Notes under the pieces: model-generated
Databases searched by the model: none
Told to the model about the DNA's origin: nothing
What the model saw: the letters and a program-made list of their open reading frames with translations, nothing else
Translations under genes and position numbers: made by a program
Shown: positions 1-10,059 of the stretch, piece by piece
Layout: the number at the start of each line of letters is the position of its first letter
How positions within the stretch are numbered: the stretch's first letter is position 1
NCBI GenBank assembly: GCA_016618085.1
Contig: JABLTG010000076.1
Location: 1-64,000, forward strand
DNA: 64,000 bases
Origin: Neovahlkampfia damariscottae
Lineage: Eukaryota > Heterolobosea > Selenaionea > Neovahlkampfiida > Neovahlkampfiidae
Direction: 5' to 3'

Positions 1-838
1 CCTGAATAACTTTTTCTCCATCTTTCATTAAATCTAATAAATAATAATTTTCTGGATCATAAAGTGCTTGGCAACCTGGTGGATCAAATTTATTAAGTGA
101 ACATTCCCAAAGTTGATATTTATAATCTTCTTCAGATGATAGAATAAATGCAAAAACATTGCCATCTTTTCTTGCTTCAAAAATAATTGTTTTTTTTTTT
201 CAAGAAGTAATTTTAAAAAATACATCATGGATCTACTTTTACCAATTCCGGGATTTCCGGTAATAATTGCATGAGAATCACTTGTATTTTCCAAATAATC
301 AAAAACTTCACTCCAAAGTTCTCTTTGAGATTTACGTGTAAAAATATCAGGAGATTTTTTTTCATTTAATTGAAGATATCTTTTCATTTTAAAACGATTA
401 ACATTTGAATCTAAAACTTCAGATTCTGATTTTAATAATTCATTGACATAATCTATTTTTTCTGATTCTTCCCATGCATTTTTATCAATATGGTGTTTTC
501 TTTTTTCCAAGCAGGTAAATCTTCAATGTCAAAAGATAATTTTCTTTTTTTTCCAATTTTTTCCTTCAATTTTTTTTGTCAACAAACAGTGTTTTTTACC
601 TTTATTTTGGAAATATCATTAAAATAACGAATTCCTTCAATAACTCCTTCCAATCTTCTCTACTTAAATCTAAAATTTGTTGAGCTGAATATTTTTCAAA
701 ATTCTTTTGGTGTTCTTGATCAATTTGATTTAAGAGTTTTGTTTTGAGTTCATTATCTGATTGTTCAGAAGTTTGCTCTTTGGTCACCAGTTGTTTTTCT
801 TTTGTTGAAATATTTTTAGCATTTTGTTTATTGCTCAT
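1..838 (-). pseudogene. RHS/Crinkler-type P-loop ATPase, broken, runs off the window start
   Basis: The minus strand encodes parts of a protein that resembles the P-loop ATPase core of retrotransposon-hot-spot and Crinkler-like proteins. Visible pieces are an acidic, Lys-rich N-terminal part with a DWK motif, a Walker A motif GNPGIGKS followed by a hydrophobic helix, and then a segment containing FEARKDGNVFAF and CQALYDPENYY, the region that follows the ATPase core in this family. The pieces lie in different frames and about two breaks are needed to explain this, so I read the copy as a fossil. The C-terminal part lies beyond the left edge. The family is inferred from motif order only. A live gene with an unusual intron is less likely. 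Confidence 0.55.
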
Positions 839-1135
839 CCTTCAAGTTGATTTTATTTAATTGGCTCAGAATTTCTTGAAGAAAATACCAAACTCATTGG
901 TCTAAATTGGGAGATCCTTTAGATCAAAAGAAAAGGAAAAGTGAAAAAACTCATACTCTCAAAAGTTGATTCGCTCAAAAAAAATGAGAAAACACCTAGT
1001 TTCAAGAACAAAGGAAAATATCTATTGTATGGGCATTGAAGACCCAGAAAGTGATAATGATTATTAGTAAAAAATGTAATTGATTCAATATTGAATTCCA
1101 AAAAAATTTGAGTGATTGTACAGCTGGATCTTTTT
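839..1135. other. No convincing gene
   Basis: The stretch between the broken ATPase and the first repeat copy holds no open frame that I trust. On the plus strand there is a 27-codon frame from 988 that ends in an acidic tail. It has no recognisable domain. Confidence 0.4.
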
Positions 1136-1194
1136 ATTATTTGTTGGTTTATTGAATTGTTTACTGATTGATTTACAGAGCAAAGTTTTATATG
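1136..1194 (+). repeat. Diverged direct repeat, copy 1
   Basis: This stretch of about 60 bases resembles 2031-2092 in the same orientation. Shared landmarks in order are TTGTTGGTTT, GAA(T/C)TGTTTA, TGATT, CACAGAG-like and TTATATG. The two copies are clearly diverged and stand about 0.9 kb apart, flanking the hypothetical fragment at 1442-1765. They could be the worn ends of an inserted element or relics of two related genes. Confidence 0.45.
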
Positions 1195-1441
1195 GGGTAT
1201 GTTCAGGCTCAGTATAGTAGTATATCAAACAGACCAGATAAATCAGATAGATTCAATAGAATTTACCAATGAAATTTATGAATTTCTTAGTCTGTCTGAT
1301 TTACAAAAACACTCATGAAGAATTGATTATCATCAATTAATATAAATGATATGACTTTTACAGATTTTTAAGTGAAGTGGTGAAAAAATTAATATCTTCG
1401 AATATTCATTTTTATTGGAGACATATACCACAAATGTATGA

Positions 1442-1765
1442 AAAGAAAAAAATGGACCAGTAAATCAAAAAGAGTTCATCAAAAACCAATTTGTCGCTCA
1501 ACAAAAGGAAAAAGAAAATTTGTCTCTTGGATACTCGTGGAAATCAACAAAATACTATTTTTTTGTTGACAAGAAAGAAAAATATGATGTTTGTTATCCT
1601 CAACTTTTGTGTGATTTTCGTGGTCACAACCTATTGGCGCACTACAAAAGATTTTTTGATATAAAGTTTGAAAATTTCTCACCTACAATCATTCAATCAG
1701 ATTTGATTGAGATTCTTAAGTGCATTGACAATCCAAAGAAAATAGCAAAATTAAATAAAAATTAA
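1442..1765 (+). CDS. Hypothetical protein fragment, about 107 codons
   Basis: I do not recognise this protein. The frame is open from a TGA just before 1442 to a TAA at the end and has no good ATG near its left edge, so it is either an internal exon or a fragment. It is rich in Lys, Tyr and Phe, with the notable stretch KYDVCYPQLLCDFRGHN followed by KRFFDIKFENFSPT. A further in-phase coding-like piece, Lys-rich and ending KEKFRE, follows to about 1872 after stop codons. It sits between the two diverged repeats at 1136 and 2031, so it may belong to a decayed mobile or duplicated segment. Confidence 0.35.
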   Translation, partial: KEKNGPVNQKEFIKNQFVAQQKEKENLSLGYSWKSTKYYFFVDKKEKYDVCYPQLLCDFRGHNLLAHYKRFFDIKFENFSPTIIQSDLIEILKCIDNPKKIAKLNKN

Positions 1766-2030
1766 TTTTTCAATTTAATTGATAAAAAGAAGAGGAAAAA
1801 AGTAAAAAACAAAGATGAAATATTTTTGTTTAAAGAAAATTTTGATGATCCCAAAGAAAAATTTCGAGAATAAATCTGAAATATCGAAAAGAAATATATT
1901 TTCACTTATAATTTTTAATATTTTTCATTGTTTAATTAAATATTCAGGAATCTTACTTACAAATATATAAATCCTTCAAACATGGTTTGATTTCCAAAAT
2001 TTTGAAAGTTGATTTTGTAGTCGTTGGTTG

Positions 2031-2092
2031 TTATTGTTTGTTGGTTTCCTGAACTGTTTATTTGATTAACGCACAGAGGTTAGTGTTATATG
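2031..2092 (+). repeat. Diverged direct repeat, copy 2
   Basis: Partner of 1136-1194. It ends shortly before the truncated hydrolase frame that opens at 2186, so whatever left the repeat may also have removed the first exon of that gene. Confidence 0.45.
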
Positions 2093-2185
2093 TTTGTTAG
2101 TGCTGGCTGTGATTGGTGGTTGAATTTGCATTGGAATTTTTACAGTCTTCCAGTTCCAAAATTTACTCTTAGTAAAAGAGTCTAG

Positions 2186-2851
2186 CCCCACTACTACTAT
2201 GGTGGAGCATGGACCTCTGGTACAAAATTGATGTACCACAATTTAGCAAAGACATTTCAAAATGAGAACATAAAAACTTTTCTGGTGAATTACAGATTAT
2301 ACCCAAAGTCTAATATTAATGATATGATGGATGACTTAAAAGATTCTTTTGATTGGATTCAAACAAATGTTGAAAAAAATTCCGAAATTTTTTTATGTGG
2401 ACATTCAAGTGGAGCTCATATGGTTTCTTTAAGTTTAATGAAGAATTTTGATAAATTTTTAAATGTAAAAGGCAATATTTTGCTCTCAGGAGTTTTTGAT
2501 ATTCAGAAGCATTATGAATTGGAGTGTGAAAGAGGTGTAGAAAAATATTCAGGTATGAAAGGTGCTATGATAAATGAAGACCATTTTAAGAGTTTTTCAC
2601 CTTTATACCTTATAGATGAATTGAATAAAAAGCTTTCAAAAACTTTAATAATTCATGGTATTGATGATGAAGTTGTACCAATTTATCAATCAAAGAATTT
2701 ATTAGAAAAGATGAAAAAAAATGATCAAATGGTTGAATATGTCGAACTGAAGGATTTTGATCATTCAGGTCCTGTGATGTTGTTAATGGATTATGGCTCT
2801 GAACAGAGGAAATCTGAAATTTTGACATTGTTCAGAAATTTCATGGAATAA
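2186..2851 (+). CDS. Alpha/beta hydrolase (kynurenine formamidase / esterase-like), 5' end missing
   Basis: The open frame begins right after an in-frame TAG and encodes about 221 residues of an alpha/beta hydrolase fold. YYYGGAW stands where the family has its oxyanion-hole HGGAW motif. The nucleophile elbow is GHSSGAH (Ser nucleophile), the acid loop is HGIDDEVVP (Asp) and the catalytic His sits in DFDHSGP, so the triad looks complete. This resembles arylformamidase or isoprenylcysteine methylesterase-like enzymes acting on small ester or amide substrates. The N-terminal strand and start codon are not visible. No CCAAT box with an ATG precedes the frame and a diverged repeat lies about 95 bases upstream. 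Either an upstream exon is hidden or the gene was truncated. It converges with the BTB gene. Confidence 0.65.
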   Translation, partial: PHYYYGGAWTSGTKLMYHNLAKTFQNENIKTFLVNYRLYPKSNINDMMDDLKDSFDWIQTNVEKNSEIFLCGHSSGAHMVSLSLMKNFDKFLNVKGNILLSGVFDIQKHYELECERGVEKYSGMKGAMINEDHFKSFSPLYLIDELNKKLSKTLIIHGIDDEVVPIYQSKNLLEKMKKNDQMVEYVELKDFDHSGPVMLLMDYGSEQRKSEILTLFRNFME

Positions 2852-2931
2852 ATTGTCTCAATGGCAACCAATTTATTTTCCAATTTTTGCTGTTCAATTC
2901 TCGTCTCAAGATCATTTTTTGGTGAAGAAAA

Positions 2932-3564
2932 CTAAAAAAACAATTTATTTGAATAAGATTGAAAGACATTATACTCAGAAGATATTCTATAACAAAAATA
3001 TTGCAAAAATTCAATGTTTTGTTTTGCAACTGGATAAATTTTTGAAAGATCTTTTAATGAATGAATATTCTTAAAATCAACATATTTCAAAACTACATCA
3101 ATTTCAAAATTCAATTCTTTTTCTGCAATTCCTTTACTCCATTCAATCATATTCAAAAGAAATTCATTTGTCACTTTGAACTTGTCATCACCAATTTGAT
3201 ATTTATCATACAAAAGAATAAATCGAATTAAATCTTGGAAATTTTGGTAATAAATTCTTTCTGAATGCAAAAAGAAAATCAATTTACGAAAATCATTCTC
3301 ATCATCTTCTATCTTAATTTTCTTTTTTGATTCAATCATATTTGAATCCAAAATTGTTTTAAAATAAGACCAAATTGACAAGATGTTTGAATGACATTTG
3401 AGAACATTTCCAGAAGTGAAATGAAATTCAATATCTCCAGTTTCATCGTTGTAAAGTTGAGTGAATTTTGAAATGATGAAAGAGTTGCCATTGTAACTAT
3501 TGGATATTAAAGTAGAGTTTAAAAATTCTTTTTGAGGATCGAAAATTGATTTTGTATTACTCAT
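2932..3564 (-). CDS. BTB/POZ domain protein
   Basis: An intact single-exon frame of 210 residues. The BTB fold covers roughly residues 40-140: IEFHFTSGNVLKCHSNIL is the strand-helix start where the family has the D-V-x-F and HK-x-IL motifs. It is followed by a helical C-terminal region rich in Leu, Tyr and Lys. BTB domains form homo- or heterodimers and often link substrates to cullin-3 ubiquitin ligases. No kelch, MATH or ankyrin repeats are attached here, so the partner is unknown. The start is the first ATG of the frame. The tail is convergent with the hydrolase, about 80 bases away. A BTB assignment is fairly safe; its job is not. Confidence 0.7.
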   Translation of the reverse strand: MSNTKSIFDPQKEFLNSTLISNSYNGNSFIISKFTQLYNDETGDIEFHFTSGNVLKCHSNILSIWSYFKTILDSNMIESKKKIKIEDDENDFRKLIFFLHSERIYYQNFQDLIRFILLYDKYQIGDDKFKVTNEFLLNMIEWSKGIAEKELNFEIDVVLKYVDFKNIHSLKDLSKIYPVAKQNIEFLQYFCYRISSEYNVFQSYSNKLFF

Positions 3565-3703
3565 TGTTCAGTGATAGTTTACTTGATTCTTTTTAGGATA
3601 TTCAAAATTTAACCATTGTAAAAAAACACCTTTTTTAGATTTCTGAGAAAAATACATCCATAAATAAATAATTATTTTGAAAGAATTGGTCAACCATAAA
3701 GAC

Positions 3704-4275
3704 ATGCATTGTGGTTTTTCCACTGTGTCCAATCAAAATTGTTTGTCAAATGATGAAGTAGTCACAATACTTGATGCAATAGGTCCTATTCAAGTATTTG
3801 AATCTTCTTGTGTTTGTACTTACTTCACAATAGGAGAGAAAACAGGTTTAATTAGAACTTCGGAAAAACAAGATGGCCTACAAATCAATATAGAATATGA
3901 ATTTGACAATCATCCAAAATTTGATATTATTCTAATTCCAGGAGGCATGGGAACTCGAAATTTAGTGAAAAATGAAGAATTTATCACAAAATTACAACAA
4001 GTTTGTTTGGAGGCCAAAATTATTGCCACTGTTTGTACTGGAGCAGCTTTACTGGATGGAAAAAAAGCAACTTCAAATCACAGAGCTTTTGAATGGGTTC
4101 AAAAATAAGGTGAAAAAGTTAAATGGACAAAAGGACCAAAACTTATCAACTTAATCGAAAAGAAGAAGGAATTATAACATCTGCAGGAGTTAGTGCAGAT
4201 GTTGATATGTCCTTAGAATTGATTTCAACCTTATTTAGTGAAGAACTGAAACAAGAAGTCATCATGAAAATTTAA
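3704..4275 (+). pseudogene. DJ-1/PfpI-family protein, decayed
   Basis: The frame reads LDAIGPIQVFE, then FDIILIPGGMGTR, then ATVCTGAALL with the nucleophilic Cys of DJ-1/PfpI proteins, then TSNHRAFEWV. A TAA interrupts it after FEWVQK, and a shift of frame near 4155 is needed to reach the conserved end GIITSAGVSADVDMSLELI. The N-terminal strand normally preceding LDAIGP is also poorly conserved. Intact family members act as glyoxalases, chaperones or isonitrile-hydratase-like enzymes. An ATTGGTC box is still present about 17 bases before the ATG, so the promoter outlived the reading frame. No intron with GT-AG ends repairs both lesions. Confidence 0.7.
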
Positions 4276-4392
4276 TACGAAAAATGATATGAATTTAGCT
4301 CATTGAATGATAAAAACTTGATTTTGAAATGAAATTTTCAATTTAAAACTTTACCTTCCAATGTGTCAAAATTTTAATCGCGAAAATATTTA

Positions 4393-4418
4393 ATTGGTCG
4401 CTCGTGTAGTCCACCAAT
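4393..4418 (+). promoter_or_regulatory. Paired CCAAT boxes of the MACPF gene
   Basis: ATTGG at 4393-4397 and CCAAT at 4414-4418 lie immediately before the ATG at 4423, in opposite orientations. The second box is only 4 bases from the start codon. The same motif recurs near most starts in the window. Confidence 0.55.
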
Positions 4419-4422
4419 CATT

Positions 4423-5957
4423 ATGTTCAAATTACTTTTAGTCGTTGTTGCGTTAGCAACTCTTGCTAATGCTCAAATGAGTCTCGAAGCTAGAATTGCT
4501 GAATCCTCAAATCAATTGGCAAAGAAATACTGTCCTCTCAGAAATTTAAAAGGAGAATTATTCTGTCCTTTCCACAGAGGTCAATCACTTAATGCACCAA
4601 AAAGTAGTGTAGTCATGTCAGGAACTGGTTTTGATAGAGTTAAAAAAGAAGTCAAATTTCCAGGTAAAACTCAAAAAATAAAGTTAACCTTTTCCAAGTT
4701 TTGGCAACAAATCCATCTTACTCCAGAACTAAAAGAGTAGACACAAGTTCAAATATTTTCAACTCTGTCAATCAATTTGTACAATATGTCTTCAAAGCTC
4801 AAAAAGCTCAAGATGTTTGGGAAGCAGGTATTTATGCACAACAAGTTTCAGAAATCACTCGTTTAGCAAAATCCTTTTCTCTTTCATATACAAAAGTAGG
4901 TGTTACTCAACAACTTTATACTTCATTTACTTCAAATGTTAAATCAAGAACTCCACTTCCAGAATTCACACAAATTGTAAACTCTTTACCAGCTTGGAAT
5001 CCAAAAGATTCAGCTTCTACATCCATGTATAATATGTTAATTACATTTTATGGAACTGATGTATCTTTATCAACTCAACATGGTGGTTCAGTTTATCAAC
5101 AAACAACTGTTAAAGAATGTTATGGTGGAAATTTAAAACAAGGAATGAAAGTTGATATTGAAAGTAAAATTAAAAATAAATCACCTCCTAATGGAAGTGG
5201 ATACGCAAGATATAGAAAATTAGGTGTTTTCAATGTTTTAGGTGGAAATCCAGAACTTGGTGCAAATCAAATGTCAAAAAGAATTGCATCATTTGATAAA
5301 GCTCCTGCTGCTGTTAAATTCACAACAGTTCCAATTTGGTCACTTATCTCAAATGCTCAAAGAAAGAATTGGGTCAAAGCTGCTATTGATTCATATATTG
5401 CTAAAAATCAACCAAGTGCTAATAAAATCATCAATGATATTACAACTGCTAAAAGAAGACAATTTTTAGGACCTTTAAAAGTTTATTCAATGAGTTTTCA
5501 AAAAGAACAAGCAAACAAATTTGTTGTTCGTTATAATGCTTGTCCAGTTGCTCGTCCAAAAGGATCTGAATATACAACAAATTGTGTTGTAACTTATCAA
5601 CCATTCATGCTCGCAATTAATAAACGTCAAAAATATCAAGCTGCTTTTGGAAACAATCAAGTATTTGTTGAAAGAAATGGAAATGGCCAAGTTAGACTTC
5701 AAACAGTTCAAGCAGGAAAAGTTAAATTTACATCAAATTGGATTACAAAAGGATGTACAAGAGTTAGATTTGGTCCAAGAGTTTGTAAAAAATACAAAGG
5801 AAAATGGTGGAGAAGATCTAAAACTTATTGTGTTGATGCTGATAAATTCATGTTTCGTGATGTTTGTATTGACTGTGTTCCAACAAGTAAACATACTGGA
5901 AAAGGAAGATACAATTTACCACACACAATGCCTGAATGTCATTGCGCAGGTTTCTAA
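4423..5957 (+). CDS. Secreted MACPF/perforin-like protein
   Basis: Two exons (4423-4663 and 4699-5957, intron 35 nt GTAAAA...CCAAG) give 499 residues. Residues 1-17 are a signal peptide ending ATLANAQ. The MACPF core shows YNMLITFYGTDVSLSTQHGGS, matching the family signature (aromatic, F-G-T-x-Y, then paired Gly), and later VPIWSLI ... AAIDSYI, the usual helix after the membrane-inserting region. The last 70 residues are Cys-rich (CTRVRFGPRVC ... CIDC ... ECHCAGF) and probably form a disulphide-bonded targeting domain. MACPF proteins oligomerise into membrane pores and protists use them against prey or in egress. The frame is intact. The splice is inferred because the two open frames join exactly in phase. 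Confidence 0.85.
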
Positions 5958-6007
5958 AAAAAATAAAACAAACATTTTTTTTTTTTTTTAGATTGAATCA
6001 TTTTTAT

Positions 6008-7391
6008 TTACATGATATAATCGCATAAATCTTTTCTTTCACAAGACAAACAACAAGCAGCATTTGAATGAGATCCAATCAATCCATTTACACTCATTGA
6101 TTCATCAGTTTGTCTTATAATAATTAATTCAGAATGATCAAATTGACTTACATGTTCTCTCCAAAAGCATCACTATAATTGTGAATGATCAATGCATAAG
6201 GAAAATCTGATTTGTATTTTTTGTCTTCACCAATGATTGATTTGTAAGGCAGAACGTCAATTTCAGATTTTGAAAAAATAAATTCATAAAGATCAAATAC
6301 ATCTTTATCTTCTGTAGAAACCACAATCGACTTTAAATTCTTGTACATCTTCACATCCAGGTATTGAAGTACAAGTACGTGTAATCTGTCGAATATTGAA
6401 ATTGAATCAAATCCAAGTTGAATAACATAATCCTTGGATGGATTTATTGTATATACATATCCTATTGAATTAAAAAACTTTTTAAAAAACCTTGTGTTAA
6501 ATTTTGTTCAAAGAAAGAAAATTCATTCCGAGTTTGATGAACAAATATGTTGAATAAAATTTCCAAAGAAATTACATTTGAATCTAATTTTACAAAATAA
6601 TTAGTTAATGATATCATAAAATTTGTTTTGATCATTCTTTGCATGAAGTCAATACATGCTTCTAAGCTCATTACATTTTTTTTGACTGCAGACAAACTTG
6701 GCAATTTATTTTCAAAAGTGAGCAAATAAATTAAATGTTTCTTCAATTTCTCTTCATAATCTTTCAATTTTGTTGAAAAATTTTTGTGAGTTATTTCTTT
6801 ATCATTCATCATTTGATGAAAAAATTTCCAATTTTCCAAGTCTAATTTTTTACCACGAATTTCTTTTTTTTGTACTTTTGTAAGTTGTAGCATGACATGT
6901 TCTGTTTCAAAATCAGGTTGTATTGTTGTTGTCAAAACAACATTCCTTCCTTGTCCTTCGAGTGAAATTGATTCATTTTCCTGTTTGTCTTGATACAGAT
7001 CAGCGGTCAGAACAATATTACAAATTGGAGATATCATTGTGTGAAAAATACCCTCCATATTCGTAATAAAATCACCAAATTGATATTTAACACCTGCAGA
7101 ACTTGGTTTTTTATTTTTCATTAAATGTTCAACGAATTTGTTTGGAAGAAAGTCACATTTTGAAATAACTGGTGGCGGATATTGTTTATAACCACTTTTT
7201 AAAAATAAATCTCTGTCATGATAAGAACCTTCAACTCCTACGTCTCTCAAAAATTTGTGATTTTTTGTCAGAAGTTGATTTGAGTGAATTTCAGTAAATT
7301 CACTCTGAACAATTGTGTTTTCTTTCAGTTTTGGTTTTAAAGCTGTTGTCATTGCTTCCATCAAAGAATCAGAAATCGTGCTAGTGAACAT
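6008..7391 (-). CDS. Hypothetical protein, three exons
   Basis: I do not recognise this protein. Three exons (7391-6491, 6461-6152, 6113-6008) join in phase through introns of 29 and 38 nt to give 438 residues. The first exon is mostly helical and charged, with a conserved-looking stretch MEGIFHTMISPICNIVLTADLY. The second reads GYVYTINPSKDYVIQLGFDS and continues with alternating hydrophobic residues. The last exon ends in a Cys cluster, AACCLSCERKDLC, which could bind metal or be lipidated. No signal peptide or membrane segment is visible. A CCAAT box lies about 25 bases before the ATG. Exon structure is inferred from phase and coding character, not from homology. Confidence 0.55.
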
Positions 7392-7523
7392 CTTTCAGAG
7401 TTGGAGCTTGAAAACGATTGGATAACGAAAAACAAAAAAAAACGGTTTTTCAACAAATTCTCAATTCGATGTAGAAATATAAAAATAATGCTCAAAAAAT
7501 CTTAATTTTACGTTATTTTAATT

Positions 7524-8797
7524 CTAATTACTTTTATAATCCTTGATTAATTTTTGAATGACGAAATTTTTTGCCATTGAAGGAAGATAACCTGATGCCA
7601 TAACTTTTTTATCAAAACAGAACACTGTATGTTTTGGAGCAAGATAAATCATCTTTTGAAAAAAAAATTAACTTTTGAATTTTGTTACCATTGGTCTCAT
7701 TGAACTTGGTGAATAAGTTGATAACTTTTGTCCTGTATAAACTTTAGTTATATTTTGTATTGCGACATCAGCATGCATTTCTGCTGAAATTGCTAGTTTT
7801 TCTTCTTTAAAACTTGTTATATCTCCAATCGCAAAAATATGATCATAACCTTCAACTTGACAACTATTATTTACATTGACATATCCATTCTCATTTACAG
7901 AATCTGGCATTCCTTTTTTTATTGGATCTGAAACTGGTTTGAAACCGGTACAAGCAATTGCCAAATCTACTTGAATTTCTTCTTTATCTGTGCTAATTAT
8001 ATCTCCTGAAATACCTGTGACTTTCTGTCCTAGGTGTAAATTGATGTTAGATTTATCTTTATAAAATTTTAAAATTGGTTCGTGTGCTTTTGGAGCCGCT
8101 CTGGACATGAATTTATCACCAGCTCCAATAACATGGAATTCCTTTTCAGGATATCTATACACCAATGAACCAAGTATTTCAACACCCACAGGTCCTGTAC
8201 CGATCACTGCAATTTTTTTTGCGTCTGTAATTTTTGAATTATATTTTGATAATGAATCTAATGATATTCCAGTGACAACAGGAATAGTATTTTCATCGTC
8301 TTTGATATTTAACTGTTTCAAATCATAATGTGAACCTAAAGCAATGATAAGAAAATCAAACGACGTGAGTTCGATTCCGGATGTTAATTCTATTTTTTTT
8401 TCTGAAATGCTTGAAACCTCACCATGAATGAATTTAACACCTTCTTTAAGACACTTTGAAAATAAAAATCAATTTTTTTTCATACAGTTTTATAAAGACT
8501 TTGATAGTCTTCTTTCTTATCATGAACAATAAAATTTGGAATGATTGAAATGTTTTCAAAATACTCATATTTTGAAATTAAAGTTACTTCATAGTATTCT
8601 TGATCAATTCCATTAGCTGCATGTAAACCTGAATAACCACCTCCAATAACAAAGATACGTTGTTTTTGAGCGAATCTATAAAAGTGTTTTTTTGAGTCTT
8701 CAAAAGTTTTAGCTGATACACCTACAACAAGATTTTCGTCAAATATTTCTTTTGCTATTTTTCTTGCATGGTCAGAATCGATAATGTATTCTTCCAT
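7524..8797 (-). CDS. FAD/NAD(P)-dependent oxidoreductase, FSP1/AIFM2/NDH-2-like
   Basis: Exons 8797-8486, 8453-7689 and 7652-7524 (introns 32 and 36 nt) give 401 residues. The first Rossmann motif is FVIGGGYSGLHAA for FAD, the second is VIGTGPVGVEILG for NAD(P)H. ACTGFKP and IFAIGDIT are the usual ATG-like and GD motifs that hold the flavin. The C-terminal RPMMIYLAPKH resembles the end of FSP1. Enzymes of this kind pass electrons from NAD(P)H to quinones. No membrane segment is visible. About 45 residues precede the first Rossmann strand, more than usual, and the frame continues upstream without a stop to a good splice acceptor, so this may be the second half of a longer gene that begins with the RGS exons. 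Confidence 0.8.
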
Positions 8798-8857
8798 TAT
8801 AAAATCTACAAATTCACTGCCAGAAAAACTTTTTTTTTTTTAATTGTCCTTAGTTTC

Positions 8858-9786
8858 TTACCAATGATGAATAGTACTAAAACCTTTGTTTCTGTTTCTC
8901 ACCAGATTTCTGTTTTTTCTGGCATGGTCTACAATTGTTTTTGGATCCAAATTTTTTGTATCTAAAAGATTCACTGTTGACTCTGTAACTGTTCCTTTTT
9001 GTTTGTTGTCTTTGTATTTCTCTTGAGCAACAGTAGCTGGAGATTTCATGGATGTACTTTTTTTTTCAACTTGAGTAGGATTGGTCAATTCTTTGACAGG
9101 TCTCCAAATAAGGAAATTTACATCACCATATTTGTTTGACATTAGATTGAGAAATTCTTTGAATTGAGAATCGCTATTACTGTCTTTAGTCTCTATTAAA
9201 TCATCATCTAATTTTTCAATGTGATTTTTGAATTCTTCAGTTTGTCTAAATCTTGATAGACTGTCATTTAACAGTTCATGAATGTCTGTCACAATTCCAT
9301 CCAGCACATCAGCTTTTATTTCTAATTTCTTGTTTTCCAGATACTTTTTGACTGCAATCACTTTTCCTCTTTTGAAAAAAAGTAAGTTTTCAAAAAACAA
9401 ACAAGTGAATGTTGACTTGATGTGGTGATTTTTCTGAAAGAAATAAATGATAAATTTCCTCCAATTTTGAATGTTGTTCAGGTAACTCTGATAATAACTT
9501 ATATTCTTCAAATGCAGAGAGAAATTTCAAATTTTCTGATGAACTATGATTGTAAGTATTGTTAAGTAAATGAGACATACTACTCTTTCTCACAATGAGA
9601 TTCAAAAAGAATTTTCAATGAAACGTTGTTAAGGACATCTGAAAGTTTCGTTTTTAACGAAATGTCTGTTGAAGGATTGATATCAAATTTTCTTATTTTG
9701 TAATCAAAGAAACCATCAGTTTCCTTTGTTGATGGAATGTTGGTCATTACTTCCAGTGGAGCTGACAAATACTTCGTCCTTTCCAT
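8858..9786 (-). CDS. RGS-domain protein
   Basis: Exons 9786-9584, 9543-9403 and 9368-8858 (introns 40 and 34 nt) give 284 residues if the TAA at 8858 is used. After splicing the RGS core reads LKILFESHCEKDSSENLKFL, then EEYKLL, EEIYHLFL, SPHQVNI and finally DIHELLNDSLSRF, in the order of the nine-helix RGS bundle. RGS domains bind activated G-alpha and speed GTP hydrolysis. The C-terminal third is charged and low in complexity. The TAA lies inside a good donor (GTAAG) of a 33-nt candidate intron; splicing it would continue in frame into the oxidoreductase downstream. A G-alpha-like gene lies at 54748. Confidence 0.75.
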
Positions 9787-10059
9787 CTTAAATCTCCATA
9801 AATGAATAAAAATTCTCCAATCGTATTGTTTTTCGAATTTCTATTTGAACAAATCAGGAAAAACTGATGACTTCAAAAAATATATAGTACTTTTGCAATT
9901 TACCAATTTTGGCATAGTTTTTTCCTTGATTTAATATTCTCCAAACCAGTAGTTTTTATTTTCTCATCTCTTAATCAATTTGTTGGTTGATACTATTTAG
10001 AAGGTTCCACTGAATTAACCAATAAATTCAACCAAAAATAAGCTTCTAAAAAAAACAAA

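Noticed and set aside
919-1101. Minus-strand open frame of 60 codons rich in Phe
   Set aside because: Composition is that of random AT-rich DNA read on the non-coding strand. It has no promoter box or homology.
8879-9511. Last RGS exon as a separate gene starting near 9511
   Set aside because: The early part of that frame is intron sequence; splicing at 9369-9402 joins it to the RGS core in phase.
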